Source: Limnohabitans sp. 15K
Lineage (GTDB): Bacteria; Pseudomonadota; Gammaproteobacteria; Burkholderiales; Burkholderiaceae_C
Reading direction: 5' to 3'
Length of the DNA: 64,000 nt
NCBI RefSeq assembly: GCF_002778285.1
Contig: NZ_NESM01000002.1
Coordinates: 310,001-374,000, forward strand
The position numbers were made by a program, and so were the translations under genes. The notes beneath the pieces are model-generated. The model ran no database searches. It had not been told where the DNA came from and saw nothing but the letters and a program-made list of their open reading frames with translations. How positions within the stretch are numbered: the first letter of the stretch is position 1; every line of letters starts with the position of its first letter. This document shows positions 27,529 through 37,329 of the stretch, piece after piece.

Positions 27529-28689
27529 GTGCCCACTTCGCTAGAAACTTCTCCCTTGAACCGCGCCCTGGACCTGGCCCGCCAAGCCCTGTGGCTGACA
27601 TCGCCGAACCCCCGGGTAGGCTGTGTGATCACTGCCGCCGATGGCACCTTACTGGGCGAAGGCCACACCCAACGCGCAGGTGGGCCACATGCCGAAATCA
27701 TGGCGCTGCGCGATGCGGCCACCCGCGGGCACAGCGTGCAAGGGGCCACTGCCTGGGTCACGCTGGAGCCTTGCGCCCACCAAGGCCGCACCGGGCCTTG
27801 CTGCGACGCCTTGGCCGCTGCGGGCATGGGTCGCGTGGTGTCGGCCATGCACGATCCCAACCCGAAAGTCGCAGGCCAAGGCATGGCCCGGCTGGCGGCT
27901 GCGGGCGTGCAAACAGAGACCTTGCACCCGACAAGCAACATCGCTGTGCAGGCGCGTGAACTGAACATCGGGTTTTTCAGCCGCATGGAACGCAGCTTGC
28001 CTTGGGTGCGCATGAAAGTGGCCGCCTCGCTCGACGGGCAAACCGCGCTGCAAAACGGCCAAAGCCAATGGATCACTGGCCCCGAAGCACGCGCAGACGG
28101 CCATGCTTGGCGTGCCCGCGCCTGCGCCATCCTGACCGGCATTGGCACCGTGCTCGAAGATGACCCGCTGCTCAATGTGCGCGGCATGGACACCCCGCGC
28201 CAGCCGCACTTGGTGGTGGTGGACAGCCGCCTCGACATGCCCCTGAGCGCCAAGTTGCTGGACACACAAGGCACGGGCGACCAAGCCCGGCAAATATGGA
28301 TTTACACCGCCACGTCAGAGCAAGTGGACAAACGCGCCGCACTGACAGCACGCGGTGTGACGGTGATCGACTGCCCCGGTTCTGGCGGCAAGGTCGATCT
28401 GTTGGCCATGCTGCGCGATCTGGCCCGGCGCGAGATCAACGAGCTGCATGTGGAGGCTGGTCACAAGCTCAACGGCTCGTTCATCCGCGAAGGGCTTGTG
28501 GATGAATTCCTGGTTTACCTGGCCCCCCAATTGCTGGGCCCCGGCCAAGGCCTGGCCAACTTGCCCGCCCTCACCGAGCTCAGTGGCGCGGTCCGGCTGG
28601 CCTTTCATGCGGTGGACCGGATCGGGCCCGATCTGCGCTTGCTGCTGCGTCGCCAGACTGACGACGGCGCATCGCAAAGACTTCTTTGA
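27529..28689 (+). CDS. ribD: Bifunctional riboflavin deaminase/reductase
   Basis: A 386-residue enzyme. The N-terminal deaminase domain has the zinc and catalytic motif PHAEIMAL and PCAHQGRTGPCCDAL. The C-terminal reductase domain includes MKVAASLDGQTAL, ARACAILTGIGTVLEDDP and the VEAGHKLNGSFI substrate site. It performs the second and third steps of riboflavin synthesis from GTP. A GTG at 27529 gives a normal N-terminus (MPTSLETSPLNRALDLARQA). No FMN riboswitch is visible upstream. Confidence 0.95.
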   Translation: MPTSLETSPLNRALDLARQALWLTSPNPRVGCVITAADGTLLGEGHTQRAGGPHAEIMALRDAATRGHSVQGATAWVTLEPCAHQGRTGPCCDALAAAGMGRVVSAMHDPNPKVAGQGMARLAAAGVQTETLHPTSNIAVQARELNIGFFSRMERSLPWVRMKVAASLDGQTALQNGQSQWITGPEARADGHAWRARACAILTGIGTVLEDDPLLNVRGMDTPRQPHLVVVDSRLDMPLSAKLLDTQGTGDQARQIWIYTATSEQVDKRAALTARGVTVIDCPGSGGKVDLLAMLRDLARREINELHVEAGHKLNGSFIREGLVDEFLVYLAPQLLGPGQGLANLPALTELSGAVRLAFHAVDRIGPDLRLLLRRQTDDGASQRLL

Positions 28690-28749
28690 GACAGCCTACA
28701 GGCGCTCATCCCGACCAAAATCTCGGCTTGTTTTGATGGAGCCACCGAA

Positions 28750-30285
28750 TTGAACCTCGCCCATTTGCTGCAACGCCAGGCCCGCACTGCGCCTGAGCGA
28801 CCCGCCATCTTGAACGGCACCGAAGTGGTGGCCACGCATGGCCAATGGGCGCAGCGTTGCCAGCAACTGGCACGCCAATTTCAGGCTGAAGGTTTGCAGC
28901 CCGGCGACCGGGTGGTCCTGTTCATGCGCAACCATGTGCGCTACCTTGAAGTGGTGTTCGGCGCTTGGTGGGCCGGGCTGGTGGTGGTGCCCATCAACGC
29001 CAAACTGCATGTGCGCGAAGCGCAGTGGATCGTCGACAACGCCCAAGCCCGCTGGGCCTTTGTGACGGCCGACATCACCCTTGACATTGGCGAACACCTC
29101 ACTGGCTTGGAACGTGTGATCGATGTGGACAGTGCCCAAGCCGATGCGCTGTGGCAGGGGCCCGATTCACATGTCGACACACCCATCACAGAGCGTGCAG
29201 CCGACGATTTGGCCTGGCTGTTTTACACCAGCGGCACCACGGGACGCCCCAAGGGCGTGATGATCACCCACCGAAACCTGATGACCATGGGCTTGGGCTA
29301 TTTCTGCGATGTCGACGCTGTCAGCCCGCAAGACACCATTGCCTATGCCGCTCCCATGTCGCACGGCGCAGGCATTTACGCCATTCCGCACCTCATAGCG
29401 GGGGCACGGCACATGGTGCCGCCTTCCGGCGGGTTCGATCCGGCCGAGCTGTTTGCGCTGGGCCAGCAAGTCGGGCCACTGTCGATGTTTGCCGCGCCCA
29501 CCATCGTCAAAAGGCTGGTAGACCATGCAGAGACAACCGGCTTGTCAGCCAGCGGTTGTGGCCAATCCTTCAAAACCGTTGTTTACGGCGGTGCGCCCAT
29601 GTATGCGGCCGATATCCAGCGGGCGCTGCGCGTCATGGGGCCGCGCTTTGTGCAAATTTACGGCCAAGGCGAAAGCCCCATGGTGGGCACCGCCCTGTCA
29701 CGCCATCACCTGCAAGACACCCAACACCCCCGGCACCAGGAGCGACTGGCCTCAATTGGTGTGGCGCAGACCCCTGTTCGCATCCGCGTCACTGACACGC
29801 AAGGCCACGACTTGCCTCTGGGTGAAATTGGCGAGGTGCTGATTCAGGGCGACAGTGTGATGGCAGGCTACTGGCGCAACCCCGAGGCCACGGCCAAAGC
29901 CATTCAAAACGGCTGGCTGTTCACGGGCGACATGGGCTGCCTGGACGCCGACGGCTTTTTGACCCTGAAGGACCGCAGCAAGGACATGATCATCAGTGGC
30001 GGCTCCAACATTTACCCCCGCGAAATCGAAGAAGTGCTCTTGCACGCGCCGGGTGTGGCCGAAGTGGCCGTGGTGGGCGCGCCCGATGCCGAATGGGGCG
30101 AGGTGGTGGTGGCTTTTGTGGTGCCGCAAGACGGGCACACCCTCGACATCGCCGCGCTGGACGCGCTGTGCCTGGAAGAAATCGCCCGGTTCAAACGGCC
30201 CAAACGTTACGAAGTGGTGGAGAGTCTGCCCAAAAACAATTACGGCAAGGTGCTCAAAACCGAGCTGCGCCAGCGACTGGCCTGA
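28750..30285 (+). CDS. AMP-dependent acyl-CoA synthetase/ligase
   Basis: A 511-residue ANL-superfamily ligase that adenylates a carboxylic acid and transfers it to CoA. Visible motifs are the P-loop YTSGTTGRPKGVMITH, YGQGESPM, GWLFTGDMG, the hinge DRSKDMIISGGSNIYP and the C-terminal lysine in NNYGKVLKTELRQR. The substrate is not readable; medium- or long-chain fatty acids are most likely. The start is a TTG at 28750 preceded by GATGGAG; no in-frame ATG is better placed. It converges on rpiA with a nine-base gap. Confidence 0.88.
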   Translation: MNLAHLLQRQARTAPERPAILNGTEVVATHGQWAQRCQQLARQFQAEGLQPGDRVVLFMRNHVRYLEVVFGAWWAGLVVVPINAKLHVREAQWIVDNAQARWAFVTADITLDIGEHLTGLERVIDVDSAQADALWQGPDSHVDTPITERAADDLAWLFYTSGTTGRPKGVMITHRNLMTMGLGYFCDVDAVSPQDTIAYAAPMSHGAGIYAIPHLIAGARHMVPPSGGFDPAELFALGQQVGPLSMFAAPTIVKRLVDHAETTGLSASGCGQSFKTVVYGGAPMYAADIQRALRVMGPRFVQIYGQGESPMVGTALSRHHLQDTQHPRHQERLASIGVAQTPVRIRVTDTQGHDLPLGEIGEVLIQGDSVMAGYWRNPEATAKAIQNGWLFTGDMGCLDADGFLTLKDRSKDMIISGGSNIYPREIEEVLLHAPGVAEVAVVGAPDAEWGEVVVAFVVPQDGHTLDIAALDALCLEEIARFKRPKRYEVVESLPKNNYGKVLKTELRQRLA

Positions 30286-30294
30286 TGCACCCGA

Positions 30295-30966
30295 TCAAAA
30301 GTTCAGCGTCTTCACACCCGACGACGTGCCCAGCAAACACACCTGCGCTTTTTGCAGCGCAAACACACCCACAGTCACCACACCCGGCCACTGGCTGACG
30401 GTGTTTTCAAACGCCACCGGGTCGCTGATCTTCAAGCCCTTCACATCGACAATGTGCTGGCCGTTATCGGTCACCAGCGGCTGGCCGTCTTTGAGGCGCA
30501 CCACGGCGCTGCCGCCCATGGCCACGAACTGGCGGATCACGCGGGCAGTCGCCATGGGAATCACTTCCACGGGCAATGGGAAGGCACCCAAAGCATCGAC
30601 CAATTTGCTCTCATCGGCGATGCAGACGAACTGCTTGCTCTGCGCCGCCACGATTTTTTCGCGGGTGAGCGCCGCACCGCCGCCCTTGACCATGTGGCCC
30701 TGGTGGTCGATTTCGTCCGCACCGTCGATGTAGACCGAGAGGCTTTCGACCTCGTTGCTGTCAAACACCGTGATGCCCAGGGCCTTCAAGCGCACGGTGG
30801 AAGCCTCAGAACTCGACACAGCGCCTTTGATCTGGTCTTTTATCGTGGCCAGCGCGTCGATGAATTTGTTCACCGTGGAGCCGGTGCCCACGCCAACGAT
30901 CTCGCCGGGAACAACGTATTTCAGGGCGGCTTGGCCCACCAGGGCTTTGAGTTCGTCTTGTGTCAT
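30295..30966 (-). CDS. rpiA: Ribose-5-phosphate isomerase A
   Basis: A 223-residue enzyme interconverting ribose-5-phosphate and ribulose-5-phosphate in the pentose phosphate pathway. The signature [23 protein letters not shown] and [12 protein letters not shown] (Glu and Lys of the active site) are intact. ATG 30966 ([11 protein letters not shown]) is chosen. It is divergent from pyrD. Confidence 0.97.
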   Translation of the reverse strand: MTQDELKALVGQAALKYVVPGEIVGVGTGSTVNKFIDALATIKDQIKGAVSSSEASTVRLKALGITVFDSNEVESLSVYIDGADEIDHQGHMVKGGGAALTREKIVAAQSKQFVCIADESKLVDALGAFPLPVEVIPMATARVIRQFVAMGGSAVVRLKDGQPLVTDNGQHIVDVKGLKISDPVAFENTVSQWPGVVTVGVFALQKAQVCLLGTSSGVKTLNF

Positions 30967-31058
30967 GGGGTCGGGTTTGGGAAAAAATGAAGGGTGGCCG
31001 GGGGTTTGAGACAATCACTGCAATTGTTGTCAACGACTTTACTGGCCGGAATTATCCA

Positions 31059-32102
31059 ATGTCCCTGATCCCTTACGCCCTCGCCCGCTCCTTTTTGTTC
31101 AAGATGGAACCCGAAGAGGCCCATGACCTGACGATCGAAGGCCTGTCCCGCACCCAGAACACCCCACTTGACCGCGTCTATCGCCAGCCCTTTGTGGCGC
31201 AGCCCATCACACTGGCGGGCTTGCAATTTCCCAACCGGGTGGGCATGGCCGCAGGTCTCGACAAAAATGCCCGCTGCATCGATGGATTGGGTGCCATGGG
31301 TTTCGGTTTTGTCGAAGTCGGCACCGTCACGCCCAAGGCGCAACCCGGCAACCCCAAGCCCCGCATGTTTCGCCTGCCCGAAGCGCAAGCCCTGATCAAC
31401 CGCCTGGGCTTCAACAACGACGGGCTGGACGCCTTCATCGCCAACGTCAAGCGCTCCAAGTTCCGCCAGCAAGGCCGGCTGCTCGGTCTGAACATCGGCA
31501 AAAACGCCGCTACCCCGATTGAAAACGCCACCGACGATTATTTGATCGCACTGGCAGGGGTGTACCCGCATGCCGATTACGTGACGGTGAACATCTCCAG
31601 CCCCAACACCAAGAACCTGCGCGCCCTGCAAAGTGACGAGGCGCTCGACGGTTTGCTGGGCGCACTGGTGTCGAGGCGCGAAGAACTGGCTGCCGAACAC
31701 GGCCGCCGCGTGCCCATGTTCCTGAAAATCGCCCCTGATCTAGACGAAACCCAAGTGGGCGTGATTGCCGCCACCTTGCAAAAACACGGCATGGACGGCG
31801 TGATCGCCACCAACACCACGCTGGCGCGCGACGCGGTAAGCGGCCTGACGCATGCCGAAGAAATGGGTGGTCTTTCAGGCGCGCCTGTGCTGGCCAGCAG
31901 CAACCGCGTGATTCGACAGCTGCGCGCTGCCCTGGGCAAAGACTTCCCCATCGTCGGCGTGGGCGGCATCCTGAGCGGTCACGATGCGATTGCCAAGATC
32001 GAAGCCGGCGCCGATGTGGTGCAGATTTACACCGGGCTGATCTACAAAGGCCCGGCGCTGGTCACCGAAGTGGCGAGTGCGTTGCAGCAGATGAAGCGCT
32101 GA
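31059..32102 (+). CDS. pyrD: Dihydroorotate dehydrogenase (quinone), class 2
   Basis: A 347-residue FMN enzyme oxidising dihydroorotate to orotate, using membrane quinone. The N-terminal helix ([20 protein letters not shown]) marks class 2. FMN and substrate motifs include [40 protein letters not shown] and GVGGI. Length is normal. ATG 31059 is the first sensible start in the frame. Confidence 0.97.
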   Translation: MSLIPYALARSFLFKMEPEEAHDLTIEGLSRTQNTPLDRVYRQPFVAQPITLAGLQFPNRVGMAAGLDKNARCIDGLGAMGFGFVEVGTVTPKAQPGNPKPRMFRLPEAQALINRLGFNNDGLDAFIANVKRSKFRQQGRLLGLNIGKNAATPIENATDDYLIALAGVYPHADYVTVNISSPNTKNLRALQSDEALDGLLGALVSRREELAAEHGRRVPMFLKIAPDLDETQVGVIAATLQKHGMDGVIATNTTLARDAVSGLTHAEEMGGLSGAPVLASSNRVIRQLRAALGKDFPIVGVGGILSGHDAIAKIEAGADVVQIYTGLIYKGPALVTEVASALQQMKR

Positions 32103-32124
32103 ATAAACAAATCTGCAACAGCTT

Positions 32125-32415
32125 TTATGGCTGCGCAGGATGCTCTGTCAGATAGCACCTCAAAGCTTGGTTAATGCGCGTTTGCCAGCCCTGCCCCTGG
32201 GCACGAAACGCCTCCAGGATGTCTTTGTCCAGACGGATGGCCACCTGTTCCTTGACGCCACTGCCCGCGGGCCTTCCGCGTTTGCGGGCCAAAGCCAGGC
32301 CGTGTGCCAGCTCCTCGGGGGTTGCGGGGCGTTCGTCCTCATCGTGCCCGTCCCACACATAAGGTGCCTCGCGCTCACTAACCTTCAAAGCTTTGATCAC
32401 GTCTTTACGGCTCAT
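32125..32415 (-). CDS. brnA: BrnA-like antitoxin
   Basis: A 96-residue protein with a C-terminal ribbon-helix-helix (VAIRLDKDILEAFRAQ, ending ALRCYL) of the BrnA type, which neutralises BrnT and represses its own operon. The central part is rich in Asp/Glu. It overlaps the toxin gene by 11 bases and is encoded downstream of it, the usual brnTA order. Start is ATG 32415 (MSRKDVIKALK). Confidence 0.88.
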   Translation of the reverse strand: MSRKDVIKALKVSEREAPYVWDGHDEDERPATPEELAHGLALARKRGRPAGSGVKEQVAIRLDKDILEAFRAQGQGWQTRINQALRCYLTEHPAQP

Positions 32416-32704
32416 CGCATTCGTTTTCGATCCAGACAAGGTAGGCCTCTCTTTCTTCACGGCTGGCACGGCGGAAACTGATGATCCGGATCGACGCATC
32501 TCGCGCCGTATGCACCACCGTCAAAACAGCCAAAAATCCCATGGCATACGACATGGACATAGTTCGCAGCTCTGCACCACGGACCACCGGGATGTCCAAC
32601 CGATAACGAGAATCCAAAACAACTCCAGCCGAGGCAAAGTCCAGACCGTGCTTTTGCAGGTTGATTTGCCTTTTGGTTTCGTTCCAACTCAGCTTGGCAT
32701 CCAT
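32405..32704 (-). CDS. brnT: BrnT-like ribonuclease toxin
   Basis: A 99-residue toxin of the BrnT family. Conserved features are the N-terminal SWNETKRQINLQKHGLDF, RYRLDIPVVRG, VVHTARDASIRIISFRRAS and a final basic/aromatic region (REEREAYL). BrnT is a RelE-fold ribonuclease that blocks translation when free of BrnA. It lies between pyrD and a thioesterase gene among housekeeping genes, so it may be a small mobile insertion. Confidence 0.9.
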   Translation of the reverse strand: MDAKLSWNETKRQINLQKHGLDFASAGVVLDSRYRLDIPVVRGAELRTMSMSYAMGFLAVLTVVHTARDASIRIISFRRASREEREAYLVWIENECDEP

Positions 32705-32774
32705 TGAATTAATGTAGATGCGTTTAATAAAAACGTCAAGGCTTTTGAAGCCTGCATTGAACTGCTCCTCGCGC

Positions 32775-33593
32775 TCAGTCCTTGAAGTACACCAACTGGT
32801 GCGTGCTCGCCAGCAGCTGCCCCTCGGGGCTCCAAAGTTCGCCGGTCTGGTCAAAGTAGCCGTGGCGGTAGTTGAGCGCCTTGGCCACGCCCAGCACATG
32901 GCGCGTGCCCACCTGCGCCAGCAAGGCGCTGTCGGCGTGAAAATAAGTGGTCAGGGACACCGTACCAATCAAGGCGCGACGACGGCGGCGGATGTAGATA
33001 CGTGGGAAAAAGCTGTCGCTCAAGGCCGCCAAAGAAGCAAAGTCCAATGCCCGCTCCGGCTCGTCGCGCATCCACAGGGTCGAGCGCGAATGGGCTTGCT
33101 CCTGCTCGTCAAAAGCTGCGGGAAAAGCGCCCTCGACAAAACGCATGTCATAACGCTGCGGCCATGCAGGCATACCCTTCACAGGCATACGGGCCACAGC
33201 TTCGGGTGCAGGCACATTGGCAGGCATCACGGCTTCGATGTCAGACCAGGTTTCACGACGCACCGCGAACACGGCCGTGGCAGTGGCCACCACGCCTTCG
33301 GCTTGGTGGGCTTCGATGATCCAGTGTTGGGTCGAGCGGTTGGTGCGCACCGGCCGGGCCACAAAACGGATATCGCCATCGGCCACCGGGGCCGCAAAGT
33401 TGACCGTGAGCGCCACTGGTTCACCCAAGCGCTCGGGGTGCAGCATGGCCGACTGCAGCAACTGCGCCGAGGTGGTGCCACCAAAGGGCCCGACCATGTT
33501 GGCATAGGCCGGGTGGGTCTTGCCTATGAATTCGTGGGGGGCGTCCGCAAGTGCAGAGGCGCGCAGGTCAATGGCTTCGTCGAATGGGTGCAT
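32775..33593 (-). CDS. Acyl-CoA thioesterase family protein (TesB-like double hotdog)
   Basis: A 272-residue protein with two hotdog-like halves. Features are MVGPFGGTTSAQLLQSAM and AVALTVNF-like strands in the first half (about residues 30-75), and LAALSDSFFPRIYIRRRRR and TVSLTTYFHA in the second (about 185-225). The 4HBT_3/TesB-like group hydrolyses acyl-CoA thioesters. The substrate is unknown. It lies 70 bases upstream of brnT on the same strand. Confidence 0.8.
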   Translation of the reverse strand: MHPFDEAIDLRASALADAPHEFIGKTHPAYANMVGPFGGTTSAQLLQSAMLHPERLGEPVALTVNFAAPVADGDIRFVARPVRTNRSTQHWIIEAHQAEGVVATATAVFAVRRETWSDIEAVMPANVPAPEAVARMPVKGMPAWPQRYDMRFVEGAFPAAFDEQEQAHSRSTLWMRDEPERALDFASLAALSDSFFPRIYIRRRRRALIGTVSLTTYFHADSALLAQVGTRHVLGVAKALNYRHGYFDQTGELWSPEGQLLASTHQLVYFKD

Positions 33594-33673
33594 GCGAACG
33601 ATGATAAGTGGGCCTCTTGGCCCTGCGCTGTCTCACAAGCGATCAAATGCGGGCTATCAGTCGCTTGGAATGT

Positions 33674-34306
33674 TCAAGTACCGTGTTTGAGGCACCTTGC
33701 ACGCCAGCGGATTCTGCGGCAATAGGCCACAAAGCGGCTTGCTCGGCGCTGTAACCATTTCACCCAGAACGGTCCGACCCCTCGCCATTTCCCGACTATG
33801 GATGGCAAGTGATGAATCAACAACAACAGCACCGTGTAAAGCATCAGTTTGCCGATGAACACCATCGCACCGATGGAATCAGGCGACACGCCACTCAAGG
33901 CGAACAGCGCAATGGCGGAACGCGGAGAGTCTGGAAAGATCGACAAAAAAACCATGCTGACCGGCCCCGAGTCTCGCAGCATGGCCAAGACTTGCGGCCC
34001 TTGTGAGCCCATCAGCTTTTGGCTCAGCGATTCGGCAGACGCCGTCAGCGTCCCCATGCCCAAGGCCAACAAAAAAGCACTCAATGCAGAAGCCAGTGCA
34101 AAGACCACCACAATGACTTTGCCCTTTCTCGGCTGAAGAACACACAGCGCCAGCACAAACATTTCTGCGGGCAACATGGGCAAAAATCCATCGAAAACCG
34201 ACAAAACCGCCAGTAAGAAGATGGTTTTGGGCTCTGTGCCGTGGCGCAAAAGCGCGGTTTCAACCCTTTGAAAGAAGCGCTGGAAGAATGACGGCGAAGG
34301 GTGCAT
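33674..34306 (-). CDS. Membrane protein, possible VTT/DedA-like
   Basis: A 210-residue polytopic membrane protein with hydrophobic stretches around residues 28-60 (IFLLAVLSVFDGFLPMLPAE), 65-90 (VIVVVFALASALSAFLLALG) and 150-170 (GAMVFIGKLMLYTVLLLLIH), and a basic C-terminus. A short motif PDSPRSAIALFA and the SVFDGFLPMLP re-entrant-like segment suggest the VTT/DedA (YqaA-type) family. The match is loose. ATG 34306 is used because the upstream residues are not membrane-protein-like. Confidence 0.6.
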   Translation of the reverse strand: MHPSPSFFQRFFQRVETALLRHGTEPKTIFLLAVLSVFDGFLPMLPAEMFVLALCVLQPRKGKVIVVVFALASALSAFLLALGMGTLTASAESLSQKLMGSQGPQVLAMLRDSGPVSMVFLSIFPDSPRSAIALFALSGVSPDSIGAMVFIGKLMLYTVLLLLIHHLPSIVGKWRGVGPFWVKWLQRRASRFVAYCRRIRWRARCLKHGT

Positions 34307-34334
34307 GGAGGAGCAACGCTTGAGGAGGATGGCC

Positions 34335-35444
34335 TCAGGCCAACCGAGCACAAACCTCGTCGGCAATGGCCAGCGAACTGGTCAAACCCGGCGACTCGAT
34401 GCCCAGAAGGTTCACCAGACCCGGCACCCTGTGCTCGGCAGGGCCTTGGATCATGAAGTCGGCTGCTGCTTCGTGTGGGGCGTTGATCTTGGGGCGCATA
34501 CCCGCATAACCCGCCTGCAAAGCGCCATCGGCCAAGTCAGGCCAGTACTTGCGCACCTCGGCATAAAAGGCATCGCCCCTGCGCGGATCCACCTGCAGGT
34601 CGGCGGGGTCTTCGACCCATTGCACGTCCGGTCCGAACTTGGCTTGTCCACCCAAATCAAGCGTCAGGTGCACGCCCAAACCGGCTTTTTCGGGCACGGG
34701 GTAAATCAGGCGGGAGAACGGTGCCTTGCCCGCGAGTGTGAAATAGTTACCCTTAGCGTAATGGGCTTGCGGCAGCTGGCTTTTGTTCAGCCCGTCCATG
34801 CGCTCGGCCATCGCCACGGCGCTCAGCCCTGCAGCGTTGACCAGCACCTTGCAAGCCAACTCGGTGCCGTCTTGCGTGGTCACGCGAATCGGGTGCGTGG
34901 CGGTGCCGTGCTTGAGGCCTATGTGCTGCACGGGCGAGACCAGCGCCAGCAGGCCGCCTGCGTTTTCCATGTCGCCCTGCAGAGCGAGCATGTAGCCGTG
35001 ACTGTCGATGACCCCAGTGCTGGGAGAAAGCAGCGCCGCTTCGCAAGACAGCGCAGGCTCCAGCGCTTGGGCCTGGGCAGCCGAGAGTTTTTGCAAATCG
35101 TGCACACCGTTGGCAGCCGCCTTGGCCATGATGCCATCCAGCGCCAACACTTGTTCGGGGCTGGTGGCCACGATCAGCTTGCCCAACTGCTTGTGCGCCA
35201 CGCCGCGCTCGGCGCAATAGGCGTAAAGCATTTGCTTACCCTGCACGCACAGCCGGGCCTTGAGCGAGCCCGCAGGGTAATAAATGCCCGCGTGGATGAC
35301 CTCACTGTTGCGCGAGCTGGTGCCCGTGCCAATGGCGTTTTCCGATTCGAGCACCATCACCTCGCGGCCCGAAAGTGCCAGCGCCCGCCCCACAGCCAGG
35401 CCGACCACTCCGGCCCCAATCACAACAGCATCAACTTGTTCCAT
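34335..35444 (-). CDS. FAD-dependent oxidoreductase, L-2-hydroxyglutarate oxidase-like
   Basis: A 369-residue flavoprotein. The N-terminal dinucleotide fold is [20 protein letters not shown], followed by [20 protein letters not shown] and [20 protein letters not shown], both typical of LhgO-like oxidases that convert L-2-hydroxyglutarate to 2-oxoglutarate. The C-terminus closes with [21 protein letters not shown] 35444 is chosen; ATG 35453 adds three residues. It is divergent from the SDR gene, with a REP-like repeat between them. Confidence 0.82.
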   Translation of the reverse strand: MEQVDAVVIGAGVVGLAVGRALALSGREVMVLESENAIGTGTSSRNSEVIHAGIYYPAGSLKARLCVQGKQMLYAYCAERGVAHKQLGKLIVATSPEQVLALDGIMAKAAANGVHDLQKLSAAQAQALEPALSCEAALLSPSTGVIDSHGYMLALQGDMENAGGLLALVSPVQHIGLKHGTATHPIRVTTQDGTELACKVLVNAAGLSAVAMAERMDGLNKSQLPQAHYAKGNYFTLAGKAPFSRLIYPVPEKAGLGVHLTLDLGGQAKFGPDVQWVEDPADLQVDPRRGDAFYAEVRKYWPDLADGALQAGYAGMRPKINAPHEAAADFMIQGPAEHRVPGLVNLLGIESPGLTSSLAIADEVCARLA

Positions 35445-35475
35445 GGGCCGCATTGTGGCGCAGAGATCGGTGTTC

Positions 35476-35550
35476 TGTAGGAGTGGCGCCCTCGCCGCGA
35501 TTGAATGCCCGCAGACCATAAGCATTCGCCCAGAGGGCGGGGCTCCTACA
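35476..35550. repeat. REP-like imperfect palindrome
   Basis: The outer arms TGTAGGAG and CTCCTACA are exact, and the inner arms GCCCTCGCC and GGGCGG-like pair imperfectly around a central loop of about 13 bases. The TGTAGGAG-start with a GC-rich second half resembles the REP/BIME family known from gamma- and betaproteobacteria. It lies in the divergent gap between the FAD oxidoreductase and SDR genes. No second copy is seen in the window. Confidence 0.6.
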
Positions 35551-35632
35551 AAAAAAGAGGTGACACCCGCAAGACAGACACGGGCACCGCACAAGGGCAG
35601 ACTGCCAGTGATTCAAACAAGGAGACCGTTTC

Positions 35633-36394
35633 ATGTCGCTGTTCAATCTCACAGGCAAAGTCGCCGTCGTCACGGGTTCCAGCCGGGGCATTGGCCGTTC
35701 CATCGCACACCAGCTGGCCCGGCAAGGCGCCAAGGTGGTGGTGTCCAGCCGCAAGCAGGACGCCTGCGAAGTGGTGGTCAAGGAAATCCAGGCCGCTGGC
35801 GGCGAGGCGATGGCGATTGCCGCCAGCATCTCCAGCAAAGAGCAGCTGCAAAACCTGATCGACCAAACCCGCGCGGCCTGGGGCGCGATCGACATCTTGG
35901 TGTGCAATGCGGCCACCAACCCCTACTACGGCCCGACCACAGGTATGAGCGACGAGGTGTTCGACAAGGTCATGCGCAACAACGTGCTGTCCAACACATG
36001 GCTGTGCACCATGGTCTACCCCGACATGAAAGCCAAGAAGGACGGTGCCATCGTCATCGTGTCGTCGATCGGCGGCCTGCACGGCTCGGCCATTATTGGG
36101 GCCTACAACATCTCCAAGGCGGCCGACATGCAGCTGGCGCGCAACCTGGCCGTGGAATGGGGACCGGACAACATCCGCGTGAACTGCATCGCGCCAGGCT
36201 TGATCAAGACCGACTTTGCCAAGGCCTTGCACGAGGACCCGGTGATGAGCGCCAAGTACAACAGCGAAACGCCGCTGCGTCGCATGGGCGAGCCGGACGA
36301 CATTGGTGGTGTGGCGGTGTTTTTGGCCAGCCCGGCTGGGCAGTATGTGACGGGGCAGACCATCGTGGCGGATGGGGGGATGATGATTCGCTGA
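35633..36394 (+). CDS. Short-chain dehydrogenase/reductase (SDR)
   Basis: A 253-residue classical SDR with the NAD(P) motif TGSSRGIGRSIA, NAAT, the catalytic Ser in VSSIGG and the YxxxK motif YNISK. It ends with the family motif GQTIVADGGMMIR. The enzyme reduces or oxidises an alcohol/ketone of unknown identity. An AAGGAGACCG ribosome-binding site sits before ATG 35633. It converges on sodB. Confidence 0.9.
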   Translation: MSLFNLTGKVAVVTGSSRGIGRSIAHQLARQGAKVVVSSRKQDACEVVVKEIQAAGGEAMAIAASISSKEQLQNLIDQTRAAWGAIDILVCNAATNPYYGPTTGMSDEVFDKVMRNNVLSNTWLCTMVYPDMKAKKDGAIVIVSSIGGLHGSAIIGAYNISKAADMQLARNLAVEWGPDNIRVNCIAPGLIKTDFAKALHEDPVMSAKYNSETPLRRMGEPDDIGGVAVFLASPAGQYVTGQTIVADGGMMIR

Positions 36395-36424
36395 CTTTCC
36401 TTGGGACTTGGTGCTTCGGGTGCC

Positions 36425-36500
36425 GCTGAGCATGGGCTGGGGCCGGACACCTCATGAGGGAGTACCCAAAATCGGTGCCCGGCCCCAGCCCATGCTCAGC
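36425..36500. repeat. Long hairpin repeat, copy 1 (conserved loop)
   Basis: Perfect 22-bp arms at 36425-36446 and 36479-36500 (GCTGAGCATGGGCTGG plus GGCCGG and its complement) enclose a loop. After one mismatch, four more pairs extend the stem. The loop core, 36450-36474, is identical over 25 bases (in inverse orientation) to the loop of a second hairpin at 37330-37409. It contains CTCATGAG and GGGAGTACCC sub-palindromes. No T-run follows, so it is not an ordinary terminator. It lies 30 bases after the SDR stop. Confidence 0.85.
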
Positions 36501-36593
36501 TCAGTGGTGGATTGAAGGTCAACCCAGCAGCAGGTTGTTGGCTCTGGTCGAACCTGTCCCCCTGGGGTCACATTCACCTTCGGACCAAAAAGC

Positions 36594-36619
36594 AAAAAGC
36601 CCGCATCAGCGGGCTTTTT
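36594..36619. terminator. Bidirectional terminator between SDR and sodB
   Basis: AAAAAGCCCGC and GCGGGCTTTTT form a perfect stem with an ATCA loop. A and T tracts on both sides allow use by both convergent genes; it lies 20 bases after the sodB stop. Confidence 0.9.
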
Positions 36620-36638
36620 GACTTGGAGAAAACCTCGA

Positions 36639-37220
36639 TCAGCCGAAGTTCTTCTCGGCAAACGACCAGTTCACCAGCTTGTCGAGGAAGGTCTCAACGA
36701 ACTTGGGGCGCATGTTGCGGTAGTCGATGTAGTAAGCGTGTTCCCAGACATCCACAGTCAACAAGGCGGTGTCGCCAGTTGTCAGGGGTGTGCCAGCGGC
36801 ACCCATGTTGACGATGTCAACCGAGCCGTCGGCTTTCTTGACCAGCCATGTCCAGCCGGAGCCGAAGTTGCCCACGGCGCTCTTGACGAAGGCTTCTTTG
36901 AAAGCGGCGTAGCTGCCAAACTTGGCGTTGATGGCCGTGGCCAATGCGCCTGTGGGCTCGCCACCACCGTTGGGCTTCATGCAGTTCCAGAAGAAAGTGT
37001 GGTTCCAGATTTGGGCCGAGTTGTTGTACACGCCGCCGCTGGACTTCTTGATGATCTCTTCGAGGGACATGCTCTCGAATTCAGTGCCTTTTTGCAGGTT
37101 GTTCAGGTTCACAACGTAGGCGTTGTGGTGCTTGCCGTGGTGAAACTCCAGGGTTTCCTGGCTGTAATGGGGGGCCAAAGCGTCGATCGCGTAAGGCAGT
37201 GCGGGCAAGGTGTGTTCCAT
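36639..37220 (-). CDS. sodB: Superoxide dismutase (Fe)
   Basis: A 193-residue cytoplasmic enzyme dismutating superoxide. Metal ligands are His in [10 protein letters not shown], His in [10 protein letters not shown], and Asp/His in [14 protein letters not shown]. The sequence is closest to the iron type ([18 protein letters not shown]). Length is normal. Two conserved-loop hairpin repeats flank the gene, one beyond its 3' end and one upstream of its promoter region. Confidence 0.97.
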   Translation of the reverse strand: MEHTLPALPYAIDALAPHYSQETLEFHHGKHHNAYVVNLNNLQKGTEFESMSLEEIIKKSSGGVYNNSAQIWNHTFFWNCMKPNGGGEPTGALATAINAKFGSYAAFKEAFVKSAVGNFGSGWTWLVKKADGSVDIVNMGAAGTPLTTGDTALLTVDVWEHAYYIDYRNMRPKFVETFLDKLVNWSFAEKNFG

Positions 37221-37329
37221 GAGGGTGTCCTTAGGTGGTTAGGGAAAAAGGTCAACGGGTGCATTTTAGGGGCAGCGTGATCGCCCTTGGGTGCTGCAGG
37301 TCACTGCTTTGAATGACCAGAAGTACACA

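Noticed and set aside
36425..36500. Ordinary intrinsic terminator
   Set aside because: The stem is 22 bp with a long conserved loop, and no T-run follows; a separate normal terminator lies at 36594-36619.
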